Positions 23,701 to 31,766 of a stretch of 64,000 nucleotides of DNA are shown piece after piece. Made by a program: the position numbers and the translations under genes. Under the pieces are notes generated by a model that ran no database searches, had not been told where the DNA came from, and worked only from the letters and a program-made list of their open reading frames with translations. The stretch's first letter is position 1; the number at the start of each line of letters is the position of its first letter. Location of the stretch: assembly GCA_020698575.1 (NCBI GenBank), contig CM036255.1, forward strand, positions 3,829,001 through 3,893,000, in the 5' to 3' direction. This DNA is from Bostrychus sinensis. Lineage: Eukaryota; Chordata; Actinopteri; Gobiiformes; Eleotridae.

Positions 23701-23918
23701 CAACACAAGGTTCACACACAGACCTGACTTATCATTTAAACCTATAGAGTCACTGGATCTTATTTATTTGTTTACATTTCAGCTTTTGGCGTCCTGAGGA
23801 ACCAAATGATGCACATGGAAAAGAAGACTGTGTTGGAACAAACCATTTAAACAAAACCTGGAATGACATGTCCTGTTCAGTAGAAAGTCACTTTATCTGT
23901 GAAATGAACCTGACTTGA
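17676..23918 (+). CDS. C-type lectin domain membrane receptor, CD209-like (six exons)
   Basis: Joining 17,676-17,745, 21,643-21,732, 22,579-22,677, 22,834-22,976, 23,609-23,709 and 23,783-23,918 gives 639 nt, 212 residues, with every junction GT-AG and in phase. Residues 1-24 are a polar cytoplasmic tail without tyrosine. Residues about 28-54 form one signal-anchor helix, making a type II protein. A neck of about 33 residues carries two NTT glycosylation sites and a leucine-rich coil. The C-terminal lectin domain has WIGLSD, the four canonical cysteines (KFCQ, EDCV, MSC, FICE), EPN and WND. EPN with WND is the known calcium-dependent mannose/fucose site, so sugar binding is inferred. It is probably a pattern-recognition receptor at the cell surface. 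Without ITIM or ITAM it would need a partner to signal. A soluble lectin is excluded by the anchor. Assignment to CD209/DC-SIGN rather than another class II lectin is uncertain. Confidence 0.88.
17940..18660 (+). pseudogene. LINE reverse transcriptase C-terminal remnant in intron 1
   Basis: Translation gives blocks YKFLGVIL, then PYINYCTEVWGN, then LVKYKI with MFCEREGECNLRG. These follow one another in the C-terminal part of a common fish non-LTR retrotransposon ORF2. Frames change several times and stops interrupt, so it is dead. The copy lacks the endonuclease and the reverse transcriptase core. Confidence 0.7.
18697..20158 (+). mobile_element. Degenerate Tc1-like transposon in intron 1
   Basis: The 1,462-bp element is flanked by TA on both sides (18,695-18,696 and 20,159-20,160), the Tc1/mariner target. 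Its ends carry CCTGATCAAAATTT and AAATTTTGATCAGG as inverted repeats, with a second paired block (TTTATTGAAAACAACAATTAAACTGA and its complement near 20,000-20,030). The internal gene is a broken transposase. The element lies in the forward orientation relative to the lectin gene. Confidence 0.9.
18900..19805 (+). pseudogene. Tc1-like transposase pseudogene
   Basis: The main open stretch (19,057-19,554) contains ITIRRHLREKGF, a helix-turn-helix-like segment, and WKKVLFSDEKK, the conserved block around the first or second catalytic acid of Tc1 transposases. The block around NPIENIWGW (19,698-19,722), which holds the last catalytic region, is in another frame. At least two frameshifts separate the parts, so no active enzyme is encoded. 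Confidence 0.85.
20280..21070. repeat. Simple repeats and a LINE tail in intron 1
   Basis: Palindromic CATATACGTATG occurs twice (near 20,298 and 20,385). A LINE 3' tail runs from GGGACTACGAATG near 20,755 to (AAAT)n at 20,849-20,872. Diverged direct copies of a CATTGATTGCAGCA segment lie near 20,950 and 21,050. No coding sequence is seen. Confidence 0.5.
21095..21400. repeat. Possible retroelement 3' end in intron 1
   Basis: GGAAGGAGTTCACAAGTC followed by CTTCATCCTACTCCTTTGAGC and a terminal AAATAAATAAA tract at about 21,350 looks like the 3' end of an interspersed retroelement. The class is not determined. Confidence 0.35.
21643..21732 (+). CDS. Lectin exon 2: transmembrane segment
   Basis: The acceptor TTGTACAG precedes 90 nt of phase 1-1 coding sequence, and the donor is CTCA/GTGAGC. 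It encodes a basic boundary (GERVIR) followed by about 20 hydrophobic residues (LIFVSFGLLCITQATLNVVL) and a basic flank (LRLYLS). Paralogous decayed copies lie at 26,911-27,007 and 50,611-50,712. Confidence 0.85.
22150..22452 (-). repeat. tRNA-derived SINE (minus) in lectin intron 2
   Basis: In reverse it reads A box (TGGCTCAGGAGGTAGAG), B box (GGTTCAATCCC-like) and body down to an ATT-rich tail near 22,135-22,150. The paralogous lectin unit has a SINE in the same place (28,342), so this insertion predates the lectin duplication. Confidence 0.8.
22579..22677 (+). CDS. Lectin exon 3: extracellular neck
   Basis: A TTTTGTAG acceptor precedes 33 codons ending at TTAA/GTGAGT. The peptide has two N-T-T glycosylation sequons and a LQKIIHKLQNL heptad-like end suited to oligomerisation. 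Paralogous remnants are at 29,534-29,616 and 53,262-53,345. Confidence 0.85.
22834..22976 (+). CDS. Lectin exon 4: first part of the C-type lectin domain
   Basis: The acceptor is TTTGAAG, weak for a polypyrimidine tract but the only one in phase, and the donor is ACAG/GTTTGT. It encodes the first strand and helix: WTYFRESFYLSPTEELSWNDSRKFCQQRGGDLIIINN, with the first conserved cysteine in KFCQ. The domain lacks the extra N-terminal cysteine pair of long-form lectins, as is common in fish relatives. Confidence 0.85.
23609..23709 (+). CDS. Lectin exon 5: WIGLSD core
   Basis: After the acceptor TTGTTTCAG come 101 nt encoding the EFAASLGENRWIGLSD core and the GVWKWVDG turn. The donor is ACAAG/GTTCAC. 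WIGLSD is the hallmark hydrophobic core of C-type lectin domains. Confidence 0.9.
23783..23918 (+). CDS. Lectin exon 6: calcium and sugar site, C-terminus
   Basis: The acceptor ACATTTCAG is followed by 136 nt encoding FWRPEEPN, KEDCV, WNDMSC and FICEMNLT, then TGA at 23,916-23,918. EPN, the E of KED and the N-D pair of WND supply the side chains of calcium site 2. Two further sequons (NKT and NLT) lie here. Confidence 0.9.
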
Positions 23919-24170
23919 GTAATTCAGAGTTGTGAAGTCAAATCAACTGACTTTTCATCAGGCTATTAAATCTTTACAGCTCTGTAACCAGAATTACATC
24001 AGCTGAATTACTCCTGTCATTATAAAAGTCACTCTTTTTAAAGGTCGCTTGGATGAATCTTTTATAATCAGTATGCACAACAGATAATTCTTTGTAACAA
24101 TGACAAGTATCCTCTAAACATTTTTTCCCCTTTTATTTTTGCAACATCAAGTGACAAAGCAAGTATTTAC

Positions 24171-24176
24171 AATAAA
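24171..24176 (+). terminator. Polyadenylation signal of the lectin gene
   Basis: The first AATAAA after the stop codon lies 253 bp downstream and is followed by AT-rich sequence. It is the likely 3' end signal; cleavage cannot be seen from sequence. Confidence 0.5.
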
Positions 24177-24307
24177 ATACAAATACAAATAATTAGCCTT
24201 CATGATATTTAGAAGAAAGGGGCGAAGAGAAAAGGGGAGTGTTGAAAGAAATCAAACACATAAGATATAATTGTCAAATAATAAATACTAATAAAATAAA
24301 GTAGTTC

Positions 24308-24350
24308 TGTCTGTCTGTGTGTGTGTGCGTGCGCGCAGTGGGTGGGTGTG
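24308..24350. repeat. TG/CG-rich microsatellite
   Basis: A (TCTG)n to (TG)n to (CG)n run, interrupted, lies between the lectin 3' end and the L1 fragment. Confidence 0.6.
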
Positions 24351-24381
24351 GTATATCTATATCTAAATTCAATTTTATTCA

Positions 24382-24893
24382 ATTACAAATTTTTAATTTT
24401 TAATTTGTAGATATTGGAAGCTATGTTGAGTATTTAGTGAGTATTTTTGGGAAGTTCTTTGAATGTCATAAATGTATTATATATATATAGTGCAGAGGTG
24501 TTTTGCTAACAAGAAAGTCAGGGTCAGGTAATTGATTTGATATGAAGTAATAAGTAAGTTTTGGGGCATCTAATCCAGTGTTTAAGTTATTTTTCTGTAA
24601 TGTGGCGAGTTTAATTTTTTTCTTTTTTATTTTCCAGTAAAAGTCTGTTGTTGAGGAGTCGAGTGCTTGAAACCATTTGGCTTTAGGAGTGACAGGGATA
24701 TTCAAAAATAGGTGATTTCATTTGGGAAGGATTTTCATTTTTACTGATGCAATAATAATAAGTGAAAGTGGTAAATTGGTTTATCGTGTGAGATCGTCTT
24801 CTATTGCTTTGAGCAGTGAGATGTGACTGAGGGAAAAAAAAACTCTGACAGCCCGGGGGAAATATTTATACCCAAATACCTAATATTGCCTTA

Positions 24894-24967
<74 letters not shown>

Positions 24968-25565
24968 TAATGCAGGAAGTGAATCTTGAGCTGCAGAATC
25001 CCAGGCGTTGTCTGAAAGCAGGTTATGGCTATGGTTGTTTTTTTTCCAGTTGATTGTGTAGTTGGATAAGGCAGGGGATGTTTTAATGACTGAATGTTTC
25101 ATGTAGAGACTGTTGAGGGGATTTTAAGTAGAGAAGGATGTTGTCTGCATAGAGATTGTTTTATGCTGTGTGTCAGAGATATGTATTCCATTACTGTATT
25201 TATTTTGACGTATTGCTCCTGCGAGGGGTTTGATGAAGAGTGCTAATAAGGAAGGAGAGAGTGGACATCCTTGACGTTTGACAGCTTTAGGTGAGGTGCT
25301 AAGTGTCTGTATTAACTTTATCAAATGCCTTCTCTGTGTTGAGTGATGTGATGATACTTTTGATGTTTGATTGTTGGGAATAATTTATGAGATCAAAGAG
25401 TCTGCGGAGGTTGTCTGTGGAGTTCCTGTTTTTAATGAATCCTGTTTGGTCTGGCTGAATTAAGATGGGAGTTACTATTTTGAGGCAGCTGGCAAGTGCT
25501 TTAGTAATTATTTTCAAATCTGCATTTAAATGTGTCTGTAGCTCGTTGGTTGGGTTGGGTCTATT
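24382..25565 (-). pseudogene. L1-type LINE ORF2 fragment, minus strand
   Basis: On the minus strand the stretch 25,517-25,299 encodes KIITKALASCLKI, PDQTGFI and the NTEKAFDKV block, followed at 25,324-25,124 by QGCPLSPSLLALFI. These are consecutive blocks of an L1-clade reverse transcriptase. A C-terminal part (FYWKIKKKKIKLATLQK, GLDAP) lies at 24,705-24,466. The FADD-box region is missing and the middle is replaced by an (ATT)n tract, so the copy is internally deleted and inactive. Confidence 0.85.
24895..24966. repeat. (AAT)n microsatellite
   Basis: About 23 uninterrupted AAT units. In the second copy (48,468-48,540) the same tract is interrupted. A minus-strand frame through it codes for polytyrosine and is not a gene. 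Confidence 0.95.
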
Positions 25566-26217
25566 TCCAGTTCAAGTATTACTGTTATTGCTGTATCCTC
25601 TTAATATTTGAAGGTGTATAATAAGATGAAATATACTGCACTCCATTGCTTGAGTTAGTTGCCTCTTCTCTTCAGCTGTTTTTTTTTTTTTTTTTTTTTT
25701 TTTTGTATTTCTGAAATAAATATATGAAATAAATTTGTTATAAACAAAAGTCCAATGTTTCTCTAAAGAGTTTGTGGATCACTGAATATAAGGAAGTGAC
25801 AGATGAGGAAGTCATGTTTTTAAAGACAGTGTTCATTTGAAGGTGGCAGAGACAGAACTCTGAAACTTCTAGAAATCAACACGTTGTTGTTGGTGTGAGC
25901 TCTGAAGTTCTTTTTCTGGAAGACTGTTACTGAAGACTGTTAGAATACTGTTCTGTAGTAAGGAATCAGAAATGTCATCATCACATCTAAACTAGAGTTA
26001 GGATTCACAGGGAGAATGGAAATGAGTGGCTGGGACTGAACATATTGTCTTTATCGGGTAAAGAAGAGAGCAAGAACAAAATAAAATAAATAAAAACTTA
26101 CATACCTATAACCAGGATTAGTTATTATGGAAAAACATTTTGCTGCCAGGTGAGTAACAAACATTTTGTTAACATTAACATTAATCTTATCTTGTTAAAA
26201 TCTTAATGTTTCTTCAG
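25566..26217. other. No gene; T run at 25,679-25,704
   Basis: A T run of about 26 bases is followed by noncoding sequence that matches 49,350-49,897. In the second copy the T run is replaced by a long C-rich run. Confidence 0.5.
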
Positions 26218-26595
26218 TGACGGCTGGTGGTGACTCTGGGCAGAGGGTTGTCATGGATTTTTTTGCTTGAGATACTTAACAAGGAGACAGTGTCTGGAAC
26301 AATAAACGAGTTGTCTTTATTTTACTTGTGCACAAGGAGAACTCAGTACAGAGGAGAGCTGCAGATTGTTGTGCCGTGCTCTAGCAGCAGACACTTTTTA
26401 TCTAACACACAAAGGAGGGGGAGAGTCACAATCCTACCAAAAGACAAGATAACTTTCTATGCTAGGTCACAATGGTCTGACCATCATGTGCACATGAACA
26501 TGTTATTATATATCAACTGTTAGACAGATCATTGTCCTTGCATGGCACTTAGCTCAGACAATAGGATGCATAAGATGCATAAAATTTCCATTACA
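26218..26595 (-). mobile_element. Solo LTR candidate, minus strand
   Basis: On the minus strand this 378-bp segment begins TGTAATGGAAA and ends CCAGCCGTCA, the TG...CA ends of an LTR, with an AATAAA signal near 26,330 followed by a U5-like stretch. The copy at 49,898-50,275 is also exactly 378 bp. No target duplication was seen and no retroviral or retrotransposon gene flanks it. Confidence 0.45.
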
Positions 26596-26910
26596 TGGGC
26601 TAATACATTGTTAATAGCACACATTACTCAGCATCAACACCAGGCAGAGACAGCAACTGCTCAACTTCCACACAAAGAAAATATTTAATGCCAAGTTGTC
26701 ACACAAATGACTGCACATAACTTCAAGGTACTACTCAACAATTATAAACCAATTCATCCAAAGTGCAACAGCACCTTACCTCACTGTTTTAACCAAATAC
26801 CTGTCATCTAACAACTTGACAATGGCAAAACAGGCTAACAGTAATAATAACAGAAGGTGCAATAAGAAATCAGTCCTGTTAGCCTAAAGTTACAGGTCAT
26901 GTTTTGTAAG
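26596..26910. other. No recognised feature
   Basis: Noncoding sequence between the LTR candidate and the decayed lectin exon; it matches 50,276-50,610. Confidence 0.35.
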
Positions 26911-27007
26911 GGAGGTGGAGAAATGTGTGGCTTTTTGGTCTTTGTGAGCTTGGGTCTCCTGTGCATCACACAGACCACTCTCAACATCGTCCTGCGCCTC
27001 TAGCTCA
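26911..27007 (+). pseudogene. Decayed lectin transmembrane exon
   Basis: It is closely similar to exon 2 of the complete lectin gene: VFVSLGLLCITQTTLNIVLRL is readable. The tyrosine codon of LRLYLS is TAG here, and the acceptor TACAG has become TAAGG. The donor (CTCA/GTGAGC) survives. It therefore marks a dead paralog. Confidence 0.85.
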
Positions 27008-28280
27008 GTGAGCACCATGTTCTTTGTTTCTTTTGGTTACAGAGTCATTTTAAGGCAAGACACTACAAAAAAAAAAAAAAAAAAAAAAAAAGAAAAGAAT
27101 TTTGACATTTTGTGCCAGTTCACTCCTTTAACATCCAAGCTTAACAGTGAAATAAAGAAACTGTCTAAACTACACATTAAAGAGCAACTCAACCCTAAAC
27201 TACTTTTTTTTGTAGCTGATCAGTTGTAAAAACACGAGTTTAGTGATACAGCTCACTATTTATAGTTGTATCTTTGACAGTTTTCGCCACAAAATGTGAC
27301 TTTAGACTTTTTTTTACAAAAGTGTCAGAGTGCTGCCCTCCTAGGGTCAAACGGTGGTACTTCTGCTCAGTAGTTGCAGATAGACAAGTGTGATGTAGTA
27401 TTTGACCTTGTTACCACACCTGTGCCGGGTGTCACCTCCCACAGCCCCGTGCTTCCCACGCCCTCGCTGTCTCTTGGTGCTTTCAAGTGCTGTCGGGTTT
27501 ATCGTATATATGAGTTTCCCACATGAAAGAGCACATGAACATACCACAAAGTCGTCTGATCAAGTCAGATAAATCAGAATTGTAGAAGCAACCCGCACTG
27601 CCCAAGTTCTGTAGTGACTTATCATTGGTGAAAATTAAAAGCGTGTTGTGAATGTTAAAATGTTTACTCTCACCACACCCTCTAGTGGTCTGTGGTGTGA
27701 AAGCTGCTGACCTCGGCCTGCCCCAGCAGTAGTTTGGCTAGAGATAATTACTGTGTCATTTTGCAGGCTGTAAACCCACCTGGATTAGTAGGCTACAGTA
27801 AGCGAGTCCATTGCTCTGACAGATGTCAGTCACAGGACCAGGCCCTGCTCCTCCCTCAGTCCTCCCCCTCTGTCTCTGCCTGGTTTCTGCCCATTTTTCC
27901 AGCATTTTTTAATCTCTGGCTGTGGGTGGAGTAAGGCCTGGGCCAGGATGGAGTTGCTCTTTAAGATGTTTATTTCATTACATTTTGTCCATTTGTGTCT
28001 TTAGATTTCTGTCTGAAGGATTCACTTCAGCTGCAGTTTTGTTAAAAAGAAGTCAGTCTAACTTCAGTCTAAGCCAGATATCTCCACCTCAAGCACCTAC
28101 AGCACAAATTTTTGTTATCAGCTTTTCTTGTATTGTTCTTACTATACAAACTATATTTGAAAGGTTTTTACAGAAAAAATTGTTGATATAAGTTTCCTCG
28201 TCTTATTTATTGGTCATTTTAATAAATAGCAAAAATTGTTAATAACAGAATTTTTAAATTTCCTGAACAACAAAATAATA
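27008..28280. other. Intronic remnant of the lectin paralog, A-rich run
   Basis: An A run at 27,068-27,091 is followed by noncoding sequence. From about 27,965 it again matches lectin intron 2 (compare 21,868-22,110), which confirms the paralogy. The stretch 27,170-27,960 has no counterpart in the complete gene and was inserted. Confidence 0.5.
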
Positions 28281-28282
28281 AT

Positions 28283-28283
28283 A

Positions 28284-28340
<57 letters not shown>

Positions 28341-28341
28341 C
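28283..28341. repeat. (ATT)n microsatellite
   Basis: About 19 ATT units at the tail of the adjacent minus-strand SINE. Confidence 0.9.
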
Positions 28342-28829
28342 TCCAGCACTTTTCTGGAGACTCAAAGTCTCTTTACAGTTAGGTGCATTCTTCCTTCACC
28401 CCTCAGTCACACTCAGTGGTGGTGAGCTACTTCTGTAACCACAGCTGCCCTGAGGCAGACAGTGACTTGGCTGCCATTCTGTGACTATGGCCACTAATCA
28501 TAAACATTTGTCTGTCAGTTCCAATATTTAAGAACTGGGTCAGGCAGGTGACCGCTGCGGAGGAACTGAACAACTATTGGTACAAGTTTAATCATAGTTT
28601 ATGAAATCTTGCTGGGAAGTGAGGAAAATAGAATAGGACTGAAAAAACACACTGGATGCATAGGGCCCCCTCCTCATGTTTGCCTCGGGCCCCCAAATTC
28701 CTAAAACCACCACTGCTAACAGATTCATACAGTCTTGCCCAAGGACACAACAACAGTATCAACTGGGAGAGTGTGATTGAACCGCCAACCTTCCACTTAT
28801 AGGACGACCGCTCTACCTCCTGAGACACT
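28342..28829 (-). repeat. tRNA-derived SINE (minus) with internal insertion
   Basis: It is orthologous in position to the SINE at 22,150-22,452, but about 200 bp are inserted after GGCTGCCATTCTGTG. The insert ends in CCTAAAACCACCACTG, which looks like the terminus of a hAT-like element. The A-box end (GTAGAGCGGTCGTCC reversed) is kept. Confidence 0.7.
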
Positions 28830-29096
28830 GTCCATAGTTATCCATAAATCCAGTAAATAAACCAGGAATTTTAAACCTGGCTCCATACAATTTTCATATT
28901 TAGTTTGTTTAAAACGTATGCAAATGTGGATGTATCTTTATTAATGTTTTTCTTTTTTTGTAAAAAAAAACAAAAAAAAAAACATAAAACATAAAATTAC
29001 ACAAAAGTTGCAAAACATTTTTTTTCATGTTTCAGTATGAATATTTTCTTACCCCTTGATTTTTAAAATAGGATCATCTTTTGCACCTCAAGATTT

Positions 29097-29530
29097 TGTA
29101 TTTGTATTTATTTATTTAACAGGACAATGTACAGTTACATAATGCCAAAAGGCAAAGATGCTTGCACCAGATTATAGCTCGGAAGCTAATTTCCATCTGT
29201 AGTAATTTAAAGGGAAGAGGAAAAAGAGACATTCGATACAGTGCACAAACACTCATCCATCCTCCAGCTCTCAGACACACACTCCCCCATTCAGTCATCC
29301 TTGTCATTGTGTTGCATAGCAGAGACTGCTCACATAACAATTACAATATAATATAAAATTGATCATTTTAGCACTACAATCTACAGTTTACACAAGAGAA
29401 ATACAGGTAATTCATAATTATCATTATATTAATGTTATTATTGTTATTTTTAGAAGAAGCTATAACAAACTTACTTTACATTACCATAGTTCATATCAAT
29501 TTAAAAACATGGTATCAGTGTGATGAAGAT
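29097..29530 (-). repeat. LINE tail inserted in the decayed neck exon
   Basis: After CTCAAGA, the normal start of the neck exon, sequence ATTTATTTATTTAACAGGACAATG begins. In reverse this is the CATTGTCC...AAATAAAT tail seen at 20,835-20,872. The neck exon resumes at 29,534. The insert therefore splits the exon. Confidence 0.6.
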
Positions 29531-29533
29531 GAG

Positions 29534-29616
29534 TCCAGGTCTAAACACCACATGTGAAAATACAACTGCAGAAATCACTGAGCTGCAGAAAATAATACAC
29601 AAACTGCAGAACTTAA
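29534..29616 (+). pseudogene. Decayed lectin neck exon
   Basis: CCAGGTCTAAACACCACATGTG onward matches exon 3, and the TTAA/GTGAGT donor is preserved. The original 5' end lies at about 29,091 with the acceptor TAG changed to CAC, and a LINE tail separates the two parts. Confidence 0.8.
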
Positions 29617-29710
29617 GTGAGTAATGGCTCTCTACCAGCGGTATGGGGATAATATTTAATATAAGCTACAACTGGCTTGTCATAACTTAAATTAACATAA
29701 ATATGTGTTT

Positions 29711-29803
29711 TGCCCCACAGAAATGCTGTCCTGGCAGGGCAACAGCAGGTTCTGTCAACAAAGAGGTGGTGATCTCATTATTATCAACAAAGTCAAAGAA
29801 CAG
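29711..29803 (+). pseudogene. Decayed lectin exon 4 (3' part)
   Basis: It matches exon 4 from GCCCCACAG to ACAG/GTTTGT: LSWQGNSRFCQQRGGDLIIINKVKEQ is readable. About 55 nt of the 5' part of the exon are absent. Exons 5 and 6 do not follow; a dispersed repeat begins 35 bp after the donor. Confidence 0.85.
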
Positions 29804-29837
29804 GTTTGTAGAAGTGTACTGCTGTTGGAATATTCAC

Positions 29838-30135
29838 TCATTCATCTTCTCCACTTATTTGCATTAGGGGTCGCTGGTACTGGAGCCTATCCCAGTAACT
29901 ATGGGCATTAGGTGGGTTACAGCCTGGACAGAAGCTAGTTACTCACTTAGCTGACACAGAGACACACACATTCACTCTCACATTCACTCACTAGGGGACA
30001 TTTAGAGTCACTACTTCGAAGATAGAACCCATAGTTACACAGAGAGGACAGAGTTTGTGTGCTGGCCGGCCCAAGGATCGAACCCACAATCTCTTTGCTG
30101 GGAGGTGAGAGCACTAACCGCTCTGCCACTGTGGG
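29838..30135. repeat. Dispersed repeat, related to 16,950-17,195
   Basis: It shows blocks TTCACTCATTCATCTTC, TGGAGCCTATCCCAGTAAC and CACATTCACTCTCACATTCAC, and ends near CCGCTCTGCCACTGTGGG. An almost identical copy lies at 53,562-53,870. Confidence 0.6.
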
Positions 30136-30925
30136 TTAATAAATTTTATTTAATTTTTTTATTAAATAAAAAAACAACAACAAAATTGCACTTTGATGAC
30201 TTAATTGCAGTTTAAAGTTCAAAATAAAACAGTATAAAACAGGGCATAAGAGCCAATACGATGAAAATGTATTTAAAAAATGAGAATAAGTGTTCAACTG
30301 TATACAGTTCATTTTTCACACTTTTTTTTTTTCTTTTTTTTTTTTTTTGCAAAAAGGGCATAACTTTAAATGTGTTAAAACGGAAAAGAAAAACTGGTAA
30401 ACAGCAGTATACTGAGAGGCTTAGAACAGAAGGCTTAAGCAGGAAATGACAAAAACTTCTGGCACCAGAGAGTGGCAGCCACTGTTGTGCTTCATGCACA
30501 CTAGAGCAGTATGTGTGAAAATATTTGGAGAATTCACTATGGGTTAATGAGGGCTGAAGATAGTGAGCTACAGTATGTGTGAGGTGGCACAATGCACCAA
30601 ACATACACAACAAGTAAAAACATGATCAAATGTAAAAGTAAAAAAAAACAGTTTGGAATTTGTGGCTCTGTCAGGCTTCTAATACGTATTTATGTCTATG
30701 CATGCTACTGAAAAAATATAGCTATTATTTTAAGTTTACAAGGTTTAAAGTGAGTCAAAAAAGTCCATCTGTCCACATGCCCAAAGGAGAAGCAGGCCAC
30801 TAGAGCCTGCCAGCCGTTCACATTATTTTAGTCGACTGCTCACATCACCCTTACCAAGCCCCTCATCCCAAATGCGCTAAAAACTACTGAACAATGAACA
30901 TAGGCCAGAGAAAAAAAACTGCAAT
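30136..30925. other. AT-rich DNA, no gene
   Basis: Contains a T-rich run at 30,321-30,348 and no supported exon. The minus-strand 133-codon frame at 30,212-30,613 is low-complexity at its 3' half and has no domain. Confidence 0.4.
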
Positions 30926-31049
30926 ATCTGTAGCCTGGTTAGAGTGGAGCAGAGAGGAGACAGAGGTATAAGGTTTATTGTGTGTTCACTTTGATCTGAG
31001 CTGTTTGATAAAAGCTGTCTGCACCAACAGAATCAGATATAATGACACT
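30926..31049. repeat. Segmental duplication copy B, left part
   Basis: It matches 13,200-13,323 almost base for base and stops at GACACT, exactly where the Harbinger-type element begins. It continues at 42,393. Confidence 0.9.
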
Positions 31050-31057
31050 AGCTGCGT
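31047..31057. mobile_element. Left end of a Harbinger-type element with ACT duplication
   Basis: ACT (31,047-31,049) is followed by the element end AGCTGCGT. The mirrored end AACGCAGCT and a second ACT lie at 42,384-42,395. CTGCGT (31,052-31,057) is also the 6-bp duplication made by the larger element inserted here. Confidence 0.85.
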
Positions 31058-31249
31058 GGTCCGTGTACGTTGCGGTCATTCGATTTTTGTTTTGAAATAA
31101 AAAGACAGAAAACAGAAAACGACTCATATTTCGTTTTCCGTTTTAAAAGTTGGTAAACCAAAAATAGAAAACAGACCGTATTTCATTAATCGTCTTTACG
31201 CCAAAATACTGAAAAGGGGAAACGACCAGGTCCGTGGACCGTGTATTTT

Positions 31250-31285
31250 GGTCCGTGACGCCGTGGCCATTCAATTTTTGATTTG
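31250..31285. repeat. Second, internal terminus-like head
   Basis: GGTCCGTGACGCCGTGGCCA and the following CAATTTTTGATTTG repeat the layout of the outer terminus (GGTCCGTGTACG, then CGATTTTTGTTTTG) about 190 bp further in. GGTCCGTGG also occurs at 31,229. No matching right terminus was found inside the element. Confidence 0.5.
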
Positions 31286-31430
31286 TAATTAAAAATCCAG
31301 AATTAAAAATTTTCCCGTTTCTCAATAAAAAAAATAAAAAATAAATAATAAATATATTTATATATATAAACCCGGGAAATAGGAAATAAGCCGTTTTTCA
31401 TTTTTTTGTTAATTTTTTGCTAATTTTGGT

Positions 31431-31441
31431 GACCCGGAAGT
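31431..31441 (+). promoter_or_regulatory. ETS-like motif upstream of transposase gene 1
   Basis: GACCCGGAAGT lies 112 bp before the ATG at 31,554. CCGGAAGT is the core bound by ETS/GABP factors, often in TATA-less promoters. The same 11-mer, allowing A or T at position 9, precedes both other genes of the element. Confidence 0.5.
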
Positions 31442-31553
31442 TGTTATGCCAACTCCCCACTATGAGGCAGAAGCGAGTCACTTTACATACACACGAAAAA
31501 GCAGCGCATTCAGTCAATTGATTCGTTTCTACTGTGGCTCTTGTGAATAATAA

Positions 31554-31766
31554 ATGGCTTTAAACGAATTTGGCGATTTTATCACAGAAAGGCGAGTAAA
31601 TGGTATGTCATGTAGTGACATTGCCGAGGCATTATGTGCTCATTTTGGGACAATTCGGGGTTTCTCGGAACGTAACGTTCAAAGGTGGTGCTCTGCGCGC
31701 GGCTTAGCTCGAGATGTCTGCCCTGACCATCGGCTTGAACTTGAAGTTGCACAAGGAATTGCCGAG
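31554..31766 (+). CDS. Transposase gene 1, exon 1
   Basis: 71 codons from the ATG (context TAAATGG) to GCCGAG/GTATGT, phase 0. It carries the helix-turn-helix region and a C-P-D-H motif after it. Confidence 0.8.

Noticed and set aside
24866..25102. Minus-strand frame with polytyrosine
   Set aside because: It is the translation of an (AAT)n microsatellite.
26227..26523. Open frame of 98 codons, repeated at 49,970-50,203
   Set aside because: It runs antisense through the LTR candidate; conservation between copies reflects the duplicated block, not coding selection.
27347..27547. Minus-strand 66-codon frame conserved at 51,054-51,254
   Set aside because: It is conserved only because the whole block is duplicated; no domain, no splice context, no counterpart in the complete lectin gene.
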